NCBI GenBank assembly: GCA_950022295.1
Contig: OX465595.1
Span: 434,056,270 to 434,120,269, forward strand
Direction: 5' to 3'
Source: Bromus sterilis
Taxonomy: Eukaryota > Streptophyta > Magnoliopsida > Poales > Poaceae
DNA length: 64,000 nucleotides
The notes beneath the pieces were generated by a model. That model ran no database searches, was not told where the DNA came from, and was given only the letters and a program-made list of their open reading frames with translations. Below, piece after piece: positions 48,191 to 61,169 of the stretch. Position 1 is the stretch's first letter; the number at the start of each line of letters is the position of its first letter. The position numbers and the translations under genes are program-made.

Positions 48191-51106
48191 ATGCCACCCG
48201 ACAGATGTGTAGAGTTCATTGTAGGTCTTGCCCCAGGAACCGCACCAATTTCTAGACGTCCATACAAAATGGCCCCACGTGAGTTAGCTGAGCTTAAAAC
48301 CAAACTGGAAGCTTTGTTGGAAAAAGGCTTCATCCGCCCTAGCTCATCGCCATGGGGTTGCCCCGTTCTGTTCGTAACGAAGAAAGATGGAACAGAAAGG
48401 ATGTGCGTGGACTATCGCCCGCTAAATTTAGCGACGATAAAGAACAAGTACCCATTGCCCAGGATCAATGATCTTTATGATCAACTTGCAGGATCCTCTG
48501 TCTTCTCCAAGATGGATTTGAGATTGGGTTATCGTCAAATCAAGATCCGAAACGAGGACATTCCCAAAACGGCTTTTACTACTCGTTATGGTCTTTACGA
48601 GTACACCGTCATGTCCTATGGTTTAACCAATGCCCCCGCCACTTTCTCACGCATGATGAATTCAATCTTCATGGTGTACTTAGATAAATTTGTTGTGGTT
48701 TATCTCGATGACATTCTCATCTACTCGAAGAGGGAAGAAGAACATGCCGAACACCTAAGGCTGGTATTGATGAAACTTAGAGAGCATCGCCTATATGCTA
48801 AATTCTACAAGTGTGAATTTTGGCTACCAGAAGTGACCTACTTAGGCCACGTGATTTTTGCAAAAGGCATTGCTGTGAATCCCGAGAGAGTTCAGGCCGT
48901 CCTTGACTAGACTCCACCTGAATCGGTTAAGCAAGTTAGGAGTTTTCTTGGCCTAGCCAGCTATTTTCGTCGCTTCGTCGAGAACTTTTCTAAAGTTGCA
49001 AAGCCTCTAACTGAACTCCTCAAGAAAGATAAGAAATTCCTATGGACTCCCAAGTGCGAGGAAAGCTTTCAAGAGCTAAAAATAAGATTGACTTCTGCAC
49101 CCGTACTTGCACCTCCAGACACTAAAAAGGATTTCGAGATCTATTGTGACGCATCACGGCAAGGGTTAGGATGCATACTTCTGCAAGATCGACATGTGGT
49201 AGCTTATGCTTCACGCCAGTTGCGGCCACATGAAGAAAACTATCCTACCCATGACCTTGAACTCGCTGCCGTAGTTCATGCCCTAACAACTTGGCGACAT
49301 TACCTCCTTGGTAATCGTTGTGAGATCTATTCCGACCACCAAAGCCTCAAATACATATTCACCCAGCCAGATCTTAATCTCAGGCAAAGACGCTGGATTG
49401 AGTTGATAAAAGATTATGACTTAGGAATTTCTTACACCCCAGGCAAAGCCAATGTCATGGCTGATGCACTAAGTCGTAAGTCGTATTGTAACAACCTCAT
49501 GTTACAACAGTATCAACCACTTCTTCATGAGGAATTTCGCAAGCTCAATCTTGAGATTGTTCCTCATGGCTATCTTTCTACCTTGGTGGCGAAACCAACT
49601 CTTGAGGATGAAATCATAGTTGCCCAAAGGCGCGCACGAGGTGTTCGCCGGATCAAGGAGAACATTGCTAGCGGAGTTGCTAAATGTTTCTCCACCGACA
49701 ACAAGGGAACGGTATTCTTTGGAAATCGTTTGGTAGTACCTAAGAATAGGGATCTAAGGCAACTCATCCTCAAAGAAGCCCATGAGACACCCCTCTCAAT
49801 TCATCCCGGTAGCACAAAATTGTACCGAGATCTACGCCAGAGATTTTGGTGGACCAGGATGAAGAGAGACATTGCTCAATTTGTTGCCGAATGTGATGTT
49901 TGTCGTCGCATTAAGGCAGAACATCAAAGACCTGTTGGTACACTTCAACCTTTGCCTATTCCCGAGTGGAAATGTGACAAAGTCGGTATGGACTTCATCA
50001 CCGGCTTTCCAAAAACCCAGAAAGGAAATGATGCCATCTTTGTTGTCATAGATGGGCTTTCCAAAGTTGCTCACTTCCTTCCCGTTCGCGAGTCTATAAC
50101 TGCTAGTCAGTTGGCGGACTTGTACGTCTCTAGAATTGTGTCTCTTCACGGTGTTCTTTTGGAAATCAATTCTGATCGTGGTATCCTTTTCACCTCTAGA
50201 TTCCGGGGAAGCTTTCAGAATGCTATAGGAACTCATCTCTCCTTTAGTATAGCTTTCCATCCTCAGTCTAGCGGTCAAGTCGAAAGGGTTAACCAAATTC
50301 TTGAAGACATGCTCAGAGCTTGTGTTATCTCATTCGGAAAGAATTGGGAGAAGTCTCTGCCATTCGCCGAATTTTCTTGTAACAATAGTTTTCAAGCTAG
50401 TCTGAACATGGCTCCTTTTGAACTCCTATATGGTCGACGATGTCGAACACCCCTAAACTGGTCAGAAACCGGTGAAAGACAATTCTTTGGACCGGACATG
50501 ATCAAGGAAGCAGAAGAGCAAGTTCGCATTGTTCGTGATCAATTGAAAGCAGCCCAGTCTCGTCAGAAAAGCTACTATGACCGTCATCATAGGCAAGAAA
50601 GCTACAATCTGGATGAGAAGGCTTACCTTCGGGTTACCCCTCTGAAGGGAACCCAACGTTTCGGTATCAAAGGCAAATTGGCACCACGTTACATCGGACC
50701 TTTCCGCATTCTTGCCAAACATGGAGAAGTTGCCTACCAACTTGAACTACCCCCGCACCTTTCCCGAGTACATGATGTATTCCATGTGTCCCAACTCAGG
50801 CGTTGCTTCAAGGACCCCATCCGCGAAGTCGACCATGAAACGCTTGATCTCCAAGATGACCTTTCTTATCGAGAATACCCCGTTCGTATTCTTGATTCCG
50901 CAGAGCGTGTCACTCGCCGAAAGAAGATCAAGTTTCTGAAAGTTCAGTGGTCACACCACTCTGAGAGAGAAGCCACGTGGGAAAGAGAAGACCATCTCAG
51001 TGCCAAGTACCCCTCCTTCCTCCCGCAGACTTCTGAATCTCGGGACGAGATTCTTTTGAGTGGGGGCGAGTTGTCACAACCCCAAGTTAGGTATGTGCTA
51101 GGGTAA
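48191..51106 (+). pseudogene. G1 pol: RT, RNase H, integrase, chromodomain, one internal stop
   Basis: One frame of 971 codons with a single TAG at 48908-48910, where relatives have Trp. RT has the YLDD active site at 48701-48712 (residues 171-174). RNase H keeps its YCDAS, DLELAAV, YSDHQ and MADALS acidic positions. Integrase has an HHCC zinc-binding region (about 49790-49900) and a D,D-35-E core (second Asp in NSDRG, Glu in GQVER). The C-terminus has a chromodomain-like PVRILD...ATWERE segment (about 50878-50990), typical of chromoviruses. There is no protease or gag upstream. The ATG at 48191 falls at the usual MPPDR of the RT start. The frame continues through the polypurine tract and ends 35 bp inside the 3' LTR. 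Confidence 0.94.
51058..51071 (+). other. Polypurine tract of G1
   Basis: GAGTGGGGGCGAGT directly before the 3' LTR; it overlaps the end of the pol frame. The complement is at the same place in G2 (58243-58256). Confidence 0.88.
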
Positions 51107-54100
51107 GCTTAGGCCTTTACATCATGATAAAAATTTCAACAGAAAATTCAAAAATGGGGAAAAGAAAAGCCCTGGGAAATTAAATCAAATGGCCAGATAA
51201 AAATCTTTTTCCAAAAATCATTTGAGTATTTGGAAAATTCCTATAAATGATGCTGATCATTTTAAAAATGGTTTGGGATCAATCCCATGCTCATGGAATT
51301 TTCTAATTTTCAAACAATGCCTTGGAAAATTAAATAAACCCCTATTTGATTTAAAATTCAAATGTTCTGAATTTTAAAGAGTGCCAAATTTTATAAGTGG
51401 CTAGCTCTAGCTTTTATGAGGCCATATAAAAAATTATGGCATTTATAAAAATACCTAGCTATTTTATTAGCTATGTCAACCTATTTACAGAAGAAATAAA
51501 AAGAAAAAAGAAAAAGAGAGAAGGGTAGGACCTTACCTTGCACCTCAGGCGAGGCCCACTCACCTGTGCCACGGCCCAGCCCACCGGGGGCGCCTTGTCT
51601 TCTTCCTCCCCGCCGAGCCAAGCTGCTCGGTGGAGGGCAGAGCAAGGCCACGGCGACACGGCGACGCCCAGCCTCTTCTAGGCCTCCACCTCTCTCCCTT
51701 GCGCCAAGCAGCAGCTGCAGAAGCCCCACCGCACCCCTTCCCTTTCCTCATGGCTCACCTCCTCACCTGCTCTCGCCGGATTTATCGATGACAGAAGATC
51801 GCCGCAGAGCACCGATGCGCGCAGCCGTGGCCATCGACCAGCTAGAGCTGCACCGTCCTGTCCAGGAGATGCGCCGCACCCTCCTCCGTCGTTTCCCCCT
51901 TTCAATTGAGCTCGAGAGCCTCTGAAGCCGACGCCATCGTCATCGACTTGCTCCGGCCGCCGAGAAGATCCACGAGCAATTGCGCCGCCATCGTTCTTTC
52001 CCCGGCCCAACCGTCTTCACCGACGTGTTCAGGGTGAGTCACTTGTTCTTCCCCACCCATCCATGGCTCCTCCTTCGCCCTCGTTTGCACCTTGCCATGG
52101 GAGCAGAGCTCTGTCGCCGCCGTAGGTGTCCAAACGCATGCTCCCGTGCGCCTCCGTCTCCCCCAGCATGTCCATGACGCTCCTGGAGCCCCCAGACACC
52201 CAACGCACACACGTATGCCTCGTCCCGTGGCCGTTTTGCAAGCGCAGCTCCAAGCCGTAGCTCAGGTCGCCGCCAAGGTCGAACCTGTCGTCGTCTGCAA
52301 CCTCCCCGACGACGCACGAGTAGCCCCTTCGACGTGGCTCACCACGGGCTACAGTTTGGTAGCCTTGGCGCTGCAATTGGCCGCCGGAATCGCCGTCCCG
52401 TACGAGCGCCTCCGCACTGGACTCCACCGGCGGCTAACCGCCGGCGGCTCGATTAGGTTAAGGGGATAATCCCCCTGTTAGTCGACCCTTGGGTCACTGA
52501 CTGGTGGGCCCTGGCCCCCCTAATGACCTTTTTAGTTTAATTTAAACGGGGTTAACCCCCTAGCCACTGACAGCCTGACCCCACCTGTCAGCCCCCCCAC
52601 ACGCCAGCATGACGTCAGCCTGGCGCAATAAGTCAATTTAATTGATTAAATCAAATTACAGAAAATCCAGAAAATAGCCAAATCGTTAGAAAATCATAAC
52701 TAATTCATTTTAACTCCAAATTGGAAAAATAATATGTCTAAAATTATCAGAAAAATACAAGGATTATGAATATGCAATTTGTTTTCATGTTTGACCATTT
52801 TAAAATGGGTGAACAGTAGCAAACATGCATATGGATCCTTTTCAAATTCAAATTTGGAGTGAATTTGCAAATGACTTTGCAACACCCTTAATTCAAATGG
52901 TTTCATCCACACATCAGAAGCTTTATCTCAACTATACCACATCACTTCATGATCAACCTTTTCAAATGAACTTTCATGCATTCAAATGCATTTGAAATTC
53001 ATCGATAAATCAAATGGAGTTTGAATTTTCATTTCAAATGCAATATACTCCTTTTAAATGGAATGCTCAACACATCAGTACCTTGAACATCACCATTACA
53101 ATCTTATTCATGTGATTGTGCATTGTACATTATGTTGATCCTATGATTGTCATGTTGCTGATAGAAGTGGAGCCGGAACCCGAGATCACCCCCTTCGTTG
53201 AAGACCCCGTGAATTAACCTCGTCAGCAAGACAAGCAAACCCCCATTGATCATGTCGATAAAATCCCACTTCCCTCTCATATCTCGCTTATGCATTGTTT
53301 AGGATGATTACCATGATGCGTTTCTACCATATAGATGAACCCATTCCTTTGCATGACCTATCATTTTGTCACAGTAGTAGGCAAACCACAATCCTAGCAA
53401 CTGTAGGAGTTGATTGATATCATGTGGCCCCTGCAATTGTTACTGCTTATTGCATGCTTAGAATGATACCATGTTGATACTGCTATGTGAGTCGGGATGA
53501 TGGTGAACATGGTGTTGATGATGGTAGAAAAGTGTTGGTGAATCTACCCTAATACAATGTGAACGATGAGAGGCTGTGTAGGAGTACACGGTGGGTTGTC
53601 TCGTTGAACACAACCCTAAGTCCGAGTTCTTGTGTGGTGATCCAAGATGAAGAGTACAACCACACATTGGGCTCACTGACCCCTCTCAGCTTACTAACTC
53701 ATCCCCTTCGATGTCCAGATGTCTTAGTAGTTCGGATTTCTGTAGGTATTGTGGCCTGGTAGCCAAGTGAGAGAACGGCTCATCCGAGACCGGCTTTCGC
53801 ACCACGCACACATCGTCTGGGTCCACTTCGGTAAACCGGCCGGGTTCACGATAGTGGAAGACAACCCAGATAGGCGGCTTTCTTGGACTAGATCGGCTAT
53901 GAGGTAACAGTTGTGGTGGCATCCTCGCTGTCATCTCTTGAACGGTGACACGCAAAAGGCGGAAAATGATGACACGTGTGTGTAGCGGTACACCCCTGCA
54001 GGGTTAACAAAACTATTCAAATAGCCGCGTCCGCGGTTAAGGACTGCTTGGAAAGCTTAGCTTGATTATTAGACAATTGAACTGGATACTTCTAAAATAC

Positions 54101-55172
54101 ACCAAGATAAGTGTGAGTGCTATGGCGTGCTTTCTCGTGGGGAAGTCGAGGAAGGCACCATAGTGGTGTAATTGGTTGAAGAGATGTAGTGGACTCGTGT
54201 ACGCTTCTTACCTCAAGTCTGGTACTCGTGGTTCAGGACTAGCCAAGTCAAAGTTGGCACTTCTGCAAGTGAAACCCCACCTCCCTTTACCTTGATACAT
54301 GTGCATGAGTAGTATAGCTCCTATGTAAGTCTTGCTGAGTACGAATTTGTACTCACGTTTGCTTATTCTATGTTTTAGATGAACCCACCGAACCCGATGG
54401 TGGCTTCTACCCGAAGCTCGAAGAATGAAGACTCAGACCAAGACCAAGCTAGTGTAGTCCCAGTCAGACGACTGGTTCCCTCGTGGAGGGCTTGTTTTTA
54501 GATAAGGCTTCTCTAAGCCATTTGTTAAACTTGTCTGTACTCAGACCTACTTTTCTTCCGCATGTTTGATGTAATGTTGGATCACAGACTTGTGATCTCT
54601 GTGTGCACTCTGTAAGATTTATTAATAAAGATGTATACATTGTAGAGAATTGCAATGATACCTGCTGTTCATACTAGACATGTGTGCTGCGTGTATGTTT
54701 ATAACATGCATGTCTTAGTATGGGTTTTCGAGACCTTAGTTGTGATCTGGCTGGCGGTCTTTTATACACCAAGTGGCCCTTAGATGTGCGCAGCTTGGGG
54801 CATCGCGATGCGATTGTTCGTGACTCCGTCACGTGCACACTTTGATGTATGATCGAGCCTGCCCTAGACCCCGACTAAGTGATCGGGCTGGAGTAAGTCT
54901 ATGTAAGGGTTATAATACAATCGATAGTATGGTTGAGGCGACTTGTCTATGAGTATGGGAGTTCACCACCCATATCATTTAGACTTGTGTGCGGACGATG
55001 AGGACCCATTTCAGTTGATCATCTGGCCTGGATGGGATGCCCCTCACGTTCGATGCTTTCCGAGAATGTTCTGTGCTTGGCCTTGTCTGCTTAGACAAGT
55101 GGGTACGGTTCTCGGCTCTCCATATGATTGTGTTTTAGCGAGGCTTGCATATGCTAACCCCGGGTCCCGACA
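51072..55172 (+). repeat. 3' LTR of G1 (4,101 bp)
   Basis: TGTCACAACCCC to GGGTCCCGACA, intact, without the Cassandra insertion. TGACGTCA is at 52610-52617. It is followed by ATACT. Confidence 0.96.
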
Positions 55173-55177
55173 ATACT

Positions 55178-58100
55178 ACTCATGCACATGTATCAAGGTA
55201 AAGGGAGGTGGGGTTTCAATTGCAGAAGTGCCAGCTTTGACTTGGGTAGTCCTGAACTACGAGTACCAGACTTGAGGTAAGAAGCGTACACGAGTCCACT
55301 ACATGTCTCCAACCAATTACACCACTATGGTGCCTTCCTCGACTTCCCCACGAGAAAGCACGCCATAGCACTCACACTTATCTTGGCAAGTTTTATAAGT
55401 ATCCAGTTCAAGTTGTCTAGTAATCAAGCTAAGCTTTCCAAGCAGTCCTTAACCGCGGACGCGGCTATTCGAATAGTTTTGTTAACCCTGCAGGGGTGTA
55501 CCTCTACACACACGTGTCATCAGTTACCGCCTTTTGCGTGTCACCGTTCAAGAGGTGACAGCGAGGATGCCACCACAACACTTCACCCACAACTCCGTTC
55601 TAGTCCAGAGAGTCTCCTATCTGAGGGGGATCCGTATGGAAGTCCGGCCGAGGTTCCAGTACAGCCTCAAACGATGTGTGCAGGGTCCCAAGCCGGTCTT
55701 GAAAAGCCGTTCATCCACTTCGCATACCGTGCCACAGCCCTACCAGAACTCCGAACTACTGCGACTTCTGGGGTTCGAACGGGGTGAGGTACTAGGATGA
55801 GAGGGGTCAGTGAGCCCAATGTGTGGTTGTACTCTTCTTCTTGGATCACCACACAAGAACTCGGACTTAAGGCGGTGTTCAACGAGACAACCCACTGTCT
55901 ACTCCTACATAGCCTCTCATCGTTCACCTTGTATTAGGGTAGATTCACCAACACATTTCCACCATTATCAACATGATCACTACCATCCCGACTCACAGAT
56001 CAAAGTAACCTCATTGTAAACTCTAAGCATGCAATAAGCTTTAACAGTTGCAGGGGCCACATGATATCAACCAACTCCTACATTTTCTAGGATTGTGGTT
56101 TGCTTACTACTGTGAAAAAATGATAGGTCATGCAAAGGATATGGGTTCAACTATGCGGTAGAAATGTTATCATCGTAATCATCCTATTTCATGCATAAGC
56201 GAGAATGAGAGGGAAATGGGTTTTTATCGACATGATCAATGGGGGTTTGCTTGCCTTGCCGACGAGGTTCAGTTAGGTGTCTTCAACGAAGGGGGTGGCT
56301 TCCAGTTCCGGCTCCACCTCTATCGAGCAAACATTGCAAACATTGGGATCAATATAAATACAATGCACAATCACATGATCAAGGTTGTAATATGATGTTC
56401 ATGTTTGCAATGTGTTGAAAATTCCATTTAAAAGAAGTGGGTTGCAAAGTCATTTGCAAATTCACTCCAAATTTGAATTTGAAAAGGATCCATATGCATG
56501 TTTGCTACTGTTCACCCATTTTAAAATGGTCAAACATAGAAACCAGTTGCATATTCAGAATCCTTGTATTTTTATGATAATTTTAGACAAATTATTTGTC
56601 CAATTTGGAGTTGAAATGAATTAATTATGAATTTCCAAAGATTTAGCTATTTTTTGGATTTTCTGGAACTAAATAAATCAATTTAAAAGATTTACTGCGT
56701 AGGCATGACGTCAGGCTGACGTGTGGGGGGGGGATGACTGGTGGGGCCATCATGTCAATGGGTTAGTTAACTAACCCGGTTAGTTTAAACTAACCAGGGA
56801 TTAGTTAGTGGCCTGGGCCTAGTCGTCAGTGGGTTAGGGGGTCATTAGTGGGGTGGGGGTTAGTGCTAATGACGCCAGCCACGTCATCTCGCCGGCGACG
56901 AGTCGGCGACGACTCGCAGACGCGGCGGCATCCACGGAATCGGTGCTCCCGGCCACCATTTCGCACGCCGAGACCACCAGAAGGCTTCCCGTGCTTGTCC
57001 GCACCACCTTGTGCACACGGGGAACCATGGGGGGCACCGTAGCCTCGCCGGCGACGTGCCCTAGCGGGGCCGTGGCTCGGGCTCGACGGGAAAGTTGTTG
57101 CGAGGGGGGACTTGAGCTAGCGCTACATCAAACGACTCCTGGAGGTGCCAGGAGCATGTTGGACATCACGGGGGTGGCGGAGGGGTACTAGAACCTCCTC
57201 GTCGTCGTTCATGGCGGCGGTGCTCTTTGTTCCTCATGGAAAACGGCGACAGAGTACGGGAGGGAGACCCTGGGATAGCTAGGTTGAACTAGAAGCTCAC
57301 CACGAGTGTGCTGGTGGTGACGGCGAGGCCGGGGAGGGTCTGTAGGCGACGAATTTGACGATGATGTGGGGCGGCTCCGGCGAGATGATGGCGAAGATTG
57401 CGACGGCCTCGGGCTCGATTAGACCTCCATCTTCTCCAGATCGAGGAAGTCGACGACGCTGCGCATGATGGACAAGCTCTTCTGGTCTAGCTCCGGCGTT
57501 GGCTGTGTTTCCCGTCGATGACGAATTGCGGCGGCGCTCGAGTGGTTTGGGGAAATCGCACAGGGGGCGGGAGAGACTGCGGCGAGAGGAGGAAAAGGAT
57601 GCACGGCTTCTAGGTGTCACCGTGGCGCAAGGATAGGGCTCGGGGACGTCTGGAACGTCCTCGACGTCGCGGTGGCGGCCGCCGTGCGCTCTCGGCTCGC
57701 CACCGAGCAGCTTGAAGAAGACGACAGACGAGCTCGCGGGCTGGGCCAGGCTGGTGGGATGCTGGGCGATGAGTTGGGCTACTTCGGCCAGGTAAGCCAT
57801 TTTTCTTTTCTTTTCTGTTTTCTTTTCTGACATTTGTTGTGCCTTGCTAAAAAAACAGCTAGGCATTTTATTAAATGCCCCAAATTTTTATATGGCCTCA
57901 CAAAATATATAGATAGCCACTTATAAAGTTTGGACATTTTTAAAATTCAAATTATTTGAACTTTAATTCAAAAGGGGTTTAAATTTAAATCCATGCTCCT
58001 GTTTGAATATTTGAAAAATCCATGAGCATGGGGTTGGTCCCACATCACTTTATATGTGATCACACTCATTTATGAGACTTTTCAAAAATACAAAAGGAAT

Positions 58101-58242
58101 TTTTGGAGCAACTTTTTATCTGGCCATTTGAATTAAATTCCTCTGGGGGTGTTCTCTTCCCATTTCAATTTCTTTTGAAAAGTTTATCATGATGCAAAGT
58201 TTCTTGCTAACCCTAGCACATACCTAACTTGGGGTTGTGACA
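55178..58242 (-). repeat. 3' LTR of G2, second piece
   Basis: Resumes the G2 LTR after the ATACT duplication and ends GGGGTTGTGACA on the plus strand. TGACGTCA lies at 56706-56713, and CAG/GTAAGC at 57789-57797 on the plus strand (antisense to the LTR). Confidence 0.94.
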
Positions 58243-58256
58243 ACTCGCCCCCACTC
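58243..58256 (-). other. Polypurine tract of G2
   Basis: Complement of the G1 tract, adjoining the 3' LTR. Confidence 0.88.
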
Positions 58257-61169
58257 AAAAGAATCTCGTCCCGAGATTCAGAAGTCTGCGGAAGGAAGGA
58301 GGGATACTCGGCACTGAGACGGTCTTCTCTTTCCCACGTGGCTTCTTTCTCGGAGTGGTGTGACCATTACACTTTCAGAAACTTAACCTTCTGACGACGA
58401 GTGACACGCTCTGCTGAATCAAGAATACGAACGGGGTACTCTCGATAAGAAAGGTCATCTTGGAGATCAAGCGTTTCATGGTCGACTTCGCGGATGGGGT
58501 CCTTGAAGCAACGCCTGAGTTGTGACACATGGAATACATCATGTACTCGGGAAAGGTGCGGGGGTAGTTCAAGATTGTAGGCAACTTCTCCACGTTTAGC
58601 AAGAATGCGGAAAGGTCCAATGTAACGTGGGGCCAACTTGCCTTTGATACCGAATCGTTGGGTTCCCTTCAGAGGAGAAACCCGAAGGTAAGCCTTCTCA
58701 TCCAGATTGTAGCTCTCTTTCCTATGATGACGATCATAGTAGCTCTTCTAACGAGACTGAGCGGCTTTCAATTGATCACGAACAATGCGAACTTGCTCTT
58801 CTGCTTCCTTAATCATATCGGGTCCAAAGAATTGTCTTTCACCGGTTTTTGACCAGTTTAGGGGTGTTCGATATCGTCGTCCATAGAGGAGTTCAAAAGG
58901 AGCCATGTTCAGACTAGATTGGAAACTATTTTTATAAGAAAATTCGGCGAATGGAAGAGACTTCTCCCAATTCTTTCCGAATGAGATAACACAAGCTCTG
59001 AGCATGTCTTCAAGAATTTGGTTAACCCTTTCGACTTGACCACTAGACTGAGGATGGAAAGCTGTACTAAAGGAGAGATGAGTTCCCATAGCATTCTGAA
59101 AGCTTCCCCAGAATCTAGAGGTGAAAAGGCTACCACGATCAGAATTGATTTCCAAAGGAACACCATGAAGAGACACAATTCTAGAGACGTACAAGTCTGC
59201 TAACTGGATAGCAGTTATAGACTCACGAACTGGAAGGAAGTGAGCAACTTTGGAAAGTCTATCTATGACAACGAAGATGGCATCATTTCCTTTCTGGATT
59301 TTTGGAAAGCCGGTGATGAAGTCCATACCGACTTTGTCCCATTTCCACTCTGGAATATACAAAGGTTGAAGTGTACCAGCAGGTCTTTGATGTTCTGCCT
59401 TAATGCGACGACAAACATCACATTAGGCAACAAATCGAGCAATTTCTCTCTTCATCCTAGTTCACCAAAATCTCTGGCATAGATCTCGGTACATGTTTGT
59501 GCTACCGGGATGAATCGAGAGGGGTGTGTCATGGGCTTCTTTGAGGATGAGTTGCCTTAGTTCCCTATTCTTAGGTACTACCAAACGATTTCCAAAGAAT
59601 ACCGTTCCTTTACTATCTGTGGAGAAACATTTAGCAACTCCGCTAGCAATGTTCTCCTTGATCCGGCGAACACCTCGTGCACGCTTTTGGGCAACTATGA
59701 TTTGATCCTCAAGGGTTGGTTTCGGCACCAAGTTGAAAAGAGATCCACGTGGAACAATCTCGAGATTGAGCTTTCGAAATTCCTCATGAAGAAGTGGTTG
59801 ATACTGTTGTAACATGAGGTTGTTACAATACGACTTACGACTTAGTGCATAAGCCATGACATTGGCTTTGCCTGGGGTGTAAGAAATTCCTATGTCGTAA
59901 TCTTTTATCAACTCAATCCAGCGTCTTTGCCTGAGATTAAGATCTGGCTGGGTGAAAATGTATTTGAGGCTTTGGTGGTCGGAATAGATCTCACAACGAT
60001 TACCAAGGAGGTAATGTCGCCAAGTTGTCAGGGCATGAACTACGGCAACGAGTTCAAGATCATGGGTAGGATAGTTCTCTTCATGTGGACACAACTGGCG
60101 TGAAGCATAAGCTACCACATGTCTATCTTGCATAAGTATGCATCCTAACCCTTGCCGTGAGGCGTCACAAAAGATCTCGAAATCCTTTTTGGTGTCTGGA
60201 GGCGTAAGTACGGGTGCAGAAGTCAATCTTCTTTTTAGCTCTTGAAAGCTTTCCTCGCACTTGGGAGTCCATTGGAATTTCTTATCTTTCTTGAGGATTC
60301 CATTTAGAGGCTTTGCAACTTTAGAAAATTTCTCGACGAAGCGGCGACAATATCTTGCTAGGCCAAGAAAACTCCTAACTTGCTTAACCGATTCAGGTGG
60401 AGTCCAGTCAAGGACGGCCTGAACTCTCTCGGGATTCAAAACAATGCCTTTTGCAGAAATCACGTGGCCTAAATAGGTCACTTCTGGTAGCCAAAATTCA
60501 CACTTGGAGAATTTAGCATACAGGCGATGCTCTCTAAGTTTCATCAATACCAGCCTAAGATGTTCGACATGTTCTTCTTCGTTCTTCGAGTAGATGAGAA
60601 TGTCATCAAGATAAACTACAACAAATTTATCTAGGTACTCCATGAAGATCGAATTCATCATGCGCGAGAAAGTGTCGGGGGCATTGGTTAAACCAAAGGA
60701 CATGACGGTGTACTCGTATTCTCGTAAAGACCATAACGAGTAGTAAAATCCGTTTTGGGAATGTCCTTGTTTCGGATTTTGATTTGATGATAGCCTAATC
60801 TCAAATCCATCTTGGAGAAGACAGAGGACCCAACAAGTTGATCATAAAGATCATTGATCCTGGGCAGTGGGTACTTGTTCTTTATCGTTGCTAAATTTAG
60901 CGGACGATATTCTACGCACATCCTTTCTGTTCCATCTTTCTTCGGTACGAACAGAACGGGGCAACCCCATGGCGATGAGCTAGGGCGGATGAAGCCTTTT
61001 GCCAACAAAGCTTCCAGTTGGATTTTAAGCTCAGCTAACTCACGTGGGGCCATTTTGTATGGGCGTCTGGAAATTGGTGCGGTTCCTGGCATAAGATCCA
61101 CTATGAACTCTACACATCTGTCGGGTGGCATGCCCGGCAGCTCTTCAGGAAAGACATCCGGGAATTCAC
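58257..61169 (-). pseudogene. G2 pol: RT, RNase H, integrase, chromodomain, multiply broken
   Basis: Same domain set and high similarity to the G1 pol. Lesions seen directly: an extra 8 bp near 60712-60722 (a partial duplication around TACGAG) that shifts the frame after the RT GLYE motif; TGA at 59462-59464; TAA at 59423-59425; TAG at 58748-58750; TAA at 58367-58369. By comparison with G1 the stops replace Trp, Glu, Gln and Gln. RT YLDD, the RNase H acidic residues and the integrase SDRG/GQVER motifs remain visible between lesions. Coding would have run into the 3' LTR as in G1. The product cannot be made as a single protein. Confidence 0.93.

Larger units (their letters stand above)
42732..55172 (+). 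mobile_element. Gypsy chromovirus G1, complete but gag-less, carrying Cassandra
   Basis: Both LTRs are present (4,101 bp each once Cassandra and its duplication are subtracted) with a perfect ATACT target duplication (42727-42731 and 55173-55177). About 98 differences by eye between LTRs (2.4%) suggest roughly 0.9 million years at 1.3e-8. The interior (47526-51071) has primer site, a rearranged leader, and an RT-RNase H-integrase-chromodomain frame with one stop. Gag and protease are missing altogether, so movement needed proteins from elsewhere, for example a G2-like relative (inference). Confidence 0.96.

Noticed and set aside
42732..58242. Recent segmental duplication (43-47 kb against 51-55 kb and 55-58 kb)
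   Set aside because: The repeats are the paired LTRs of G1 and the flanking LTR of G2, with exact LTR ends and a target duplication.
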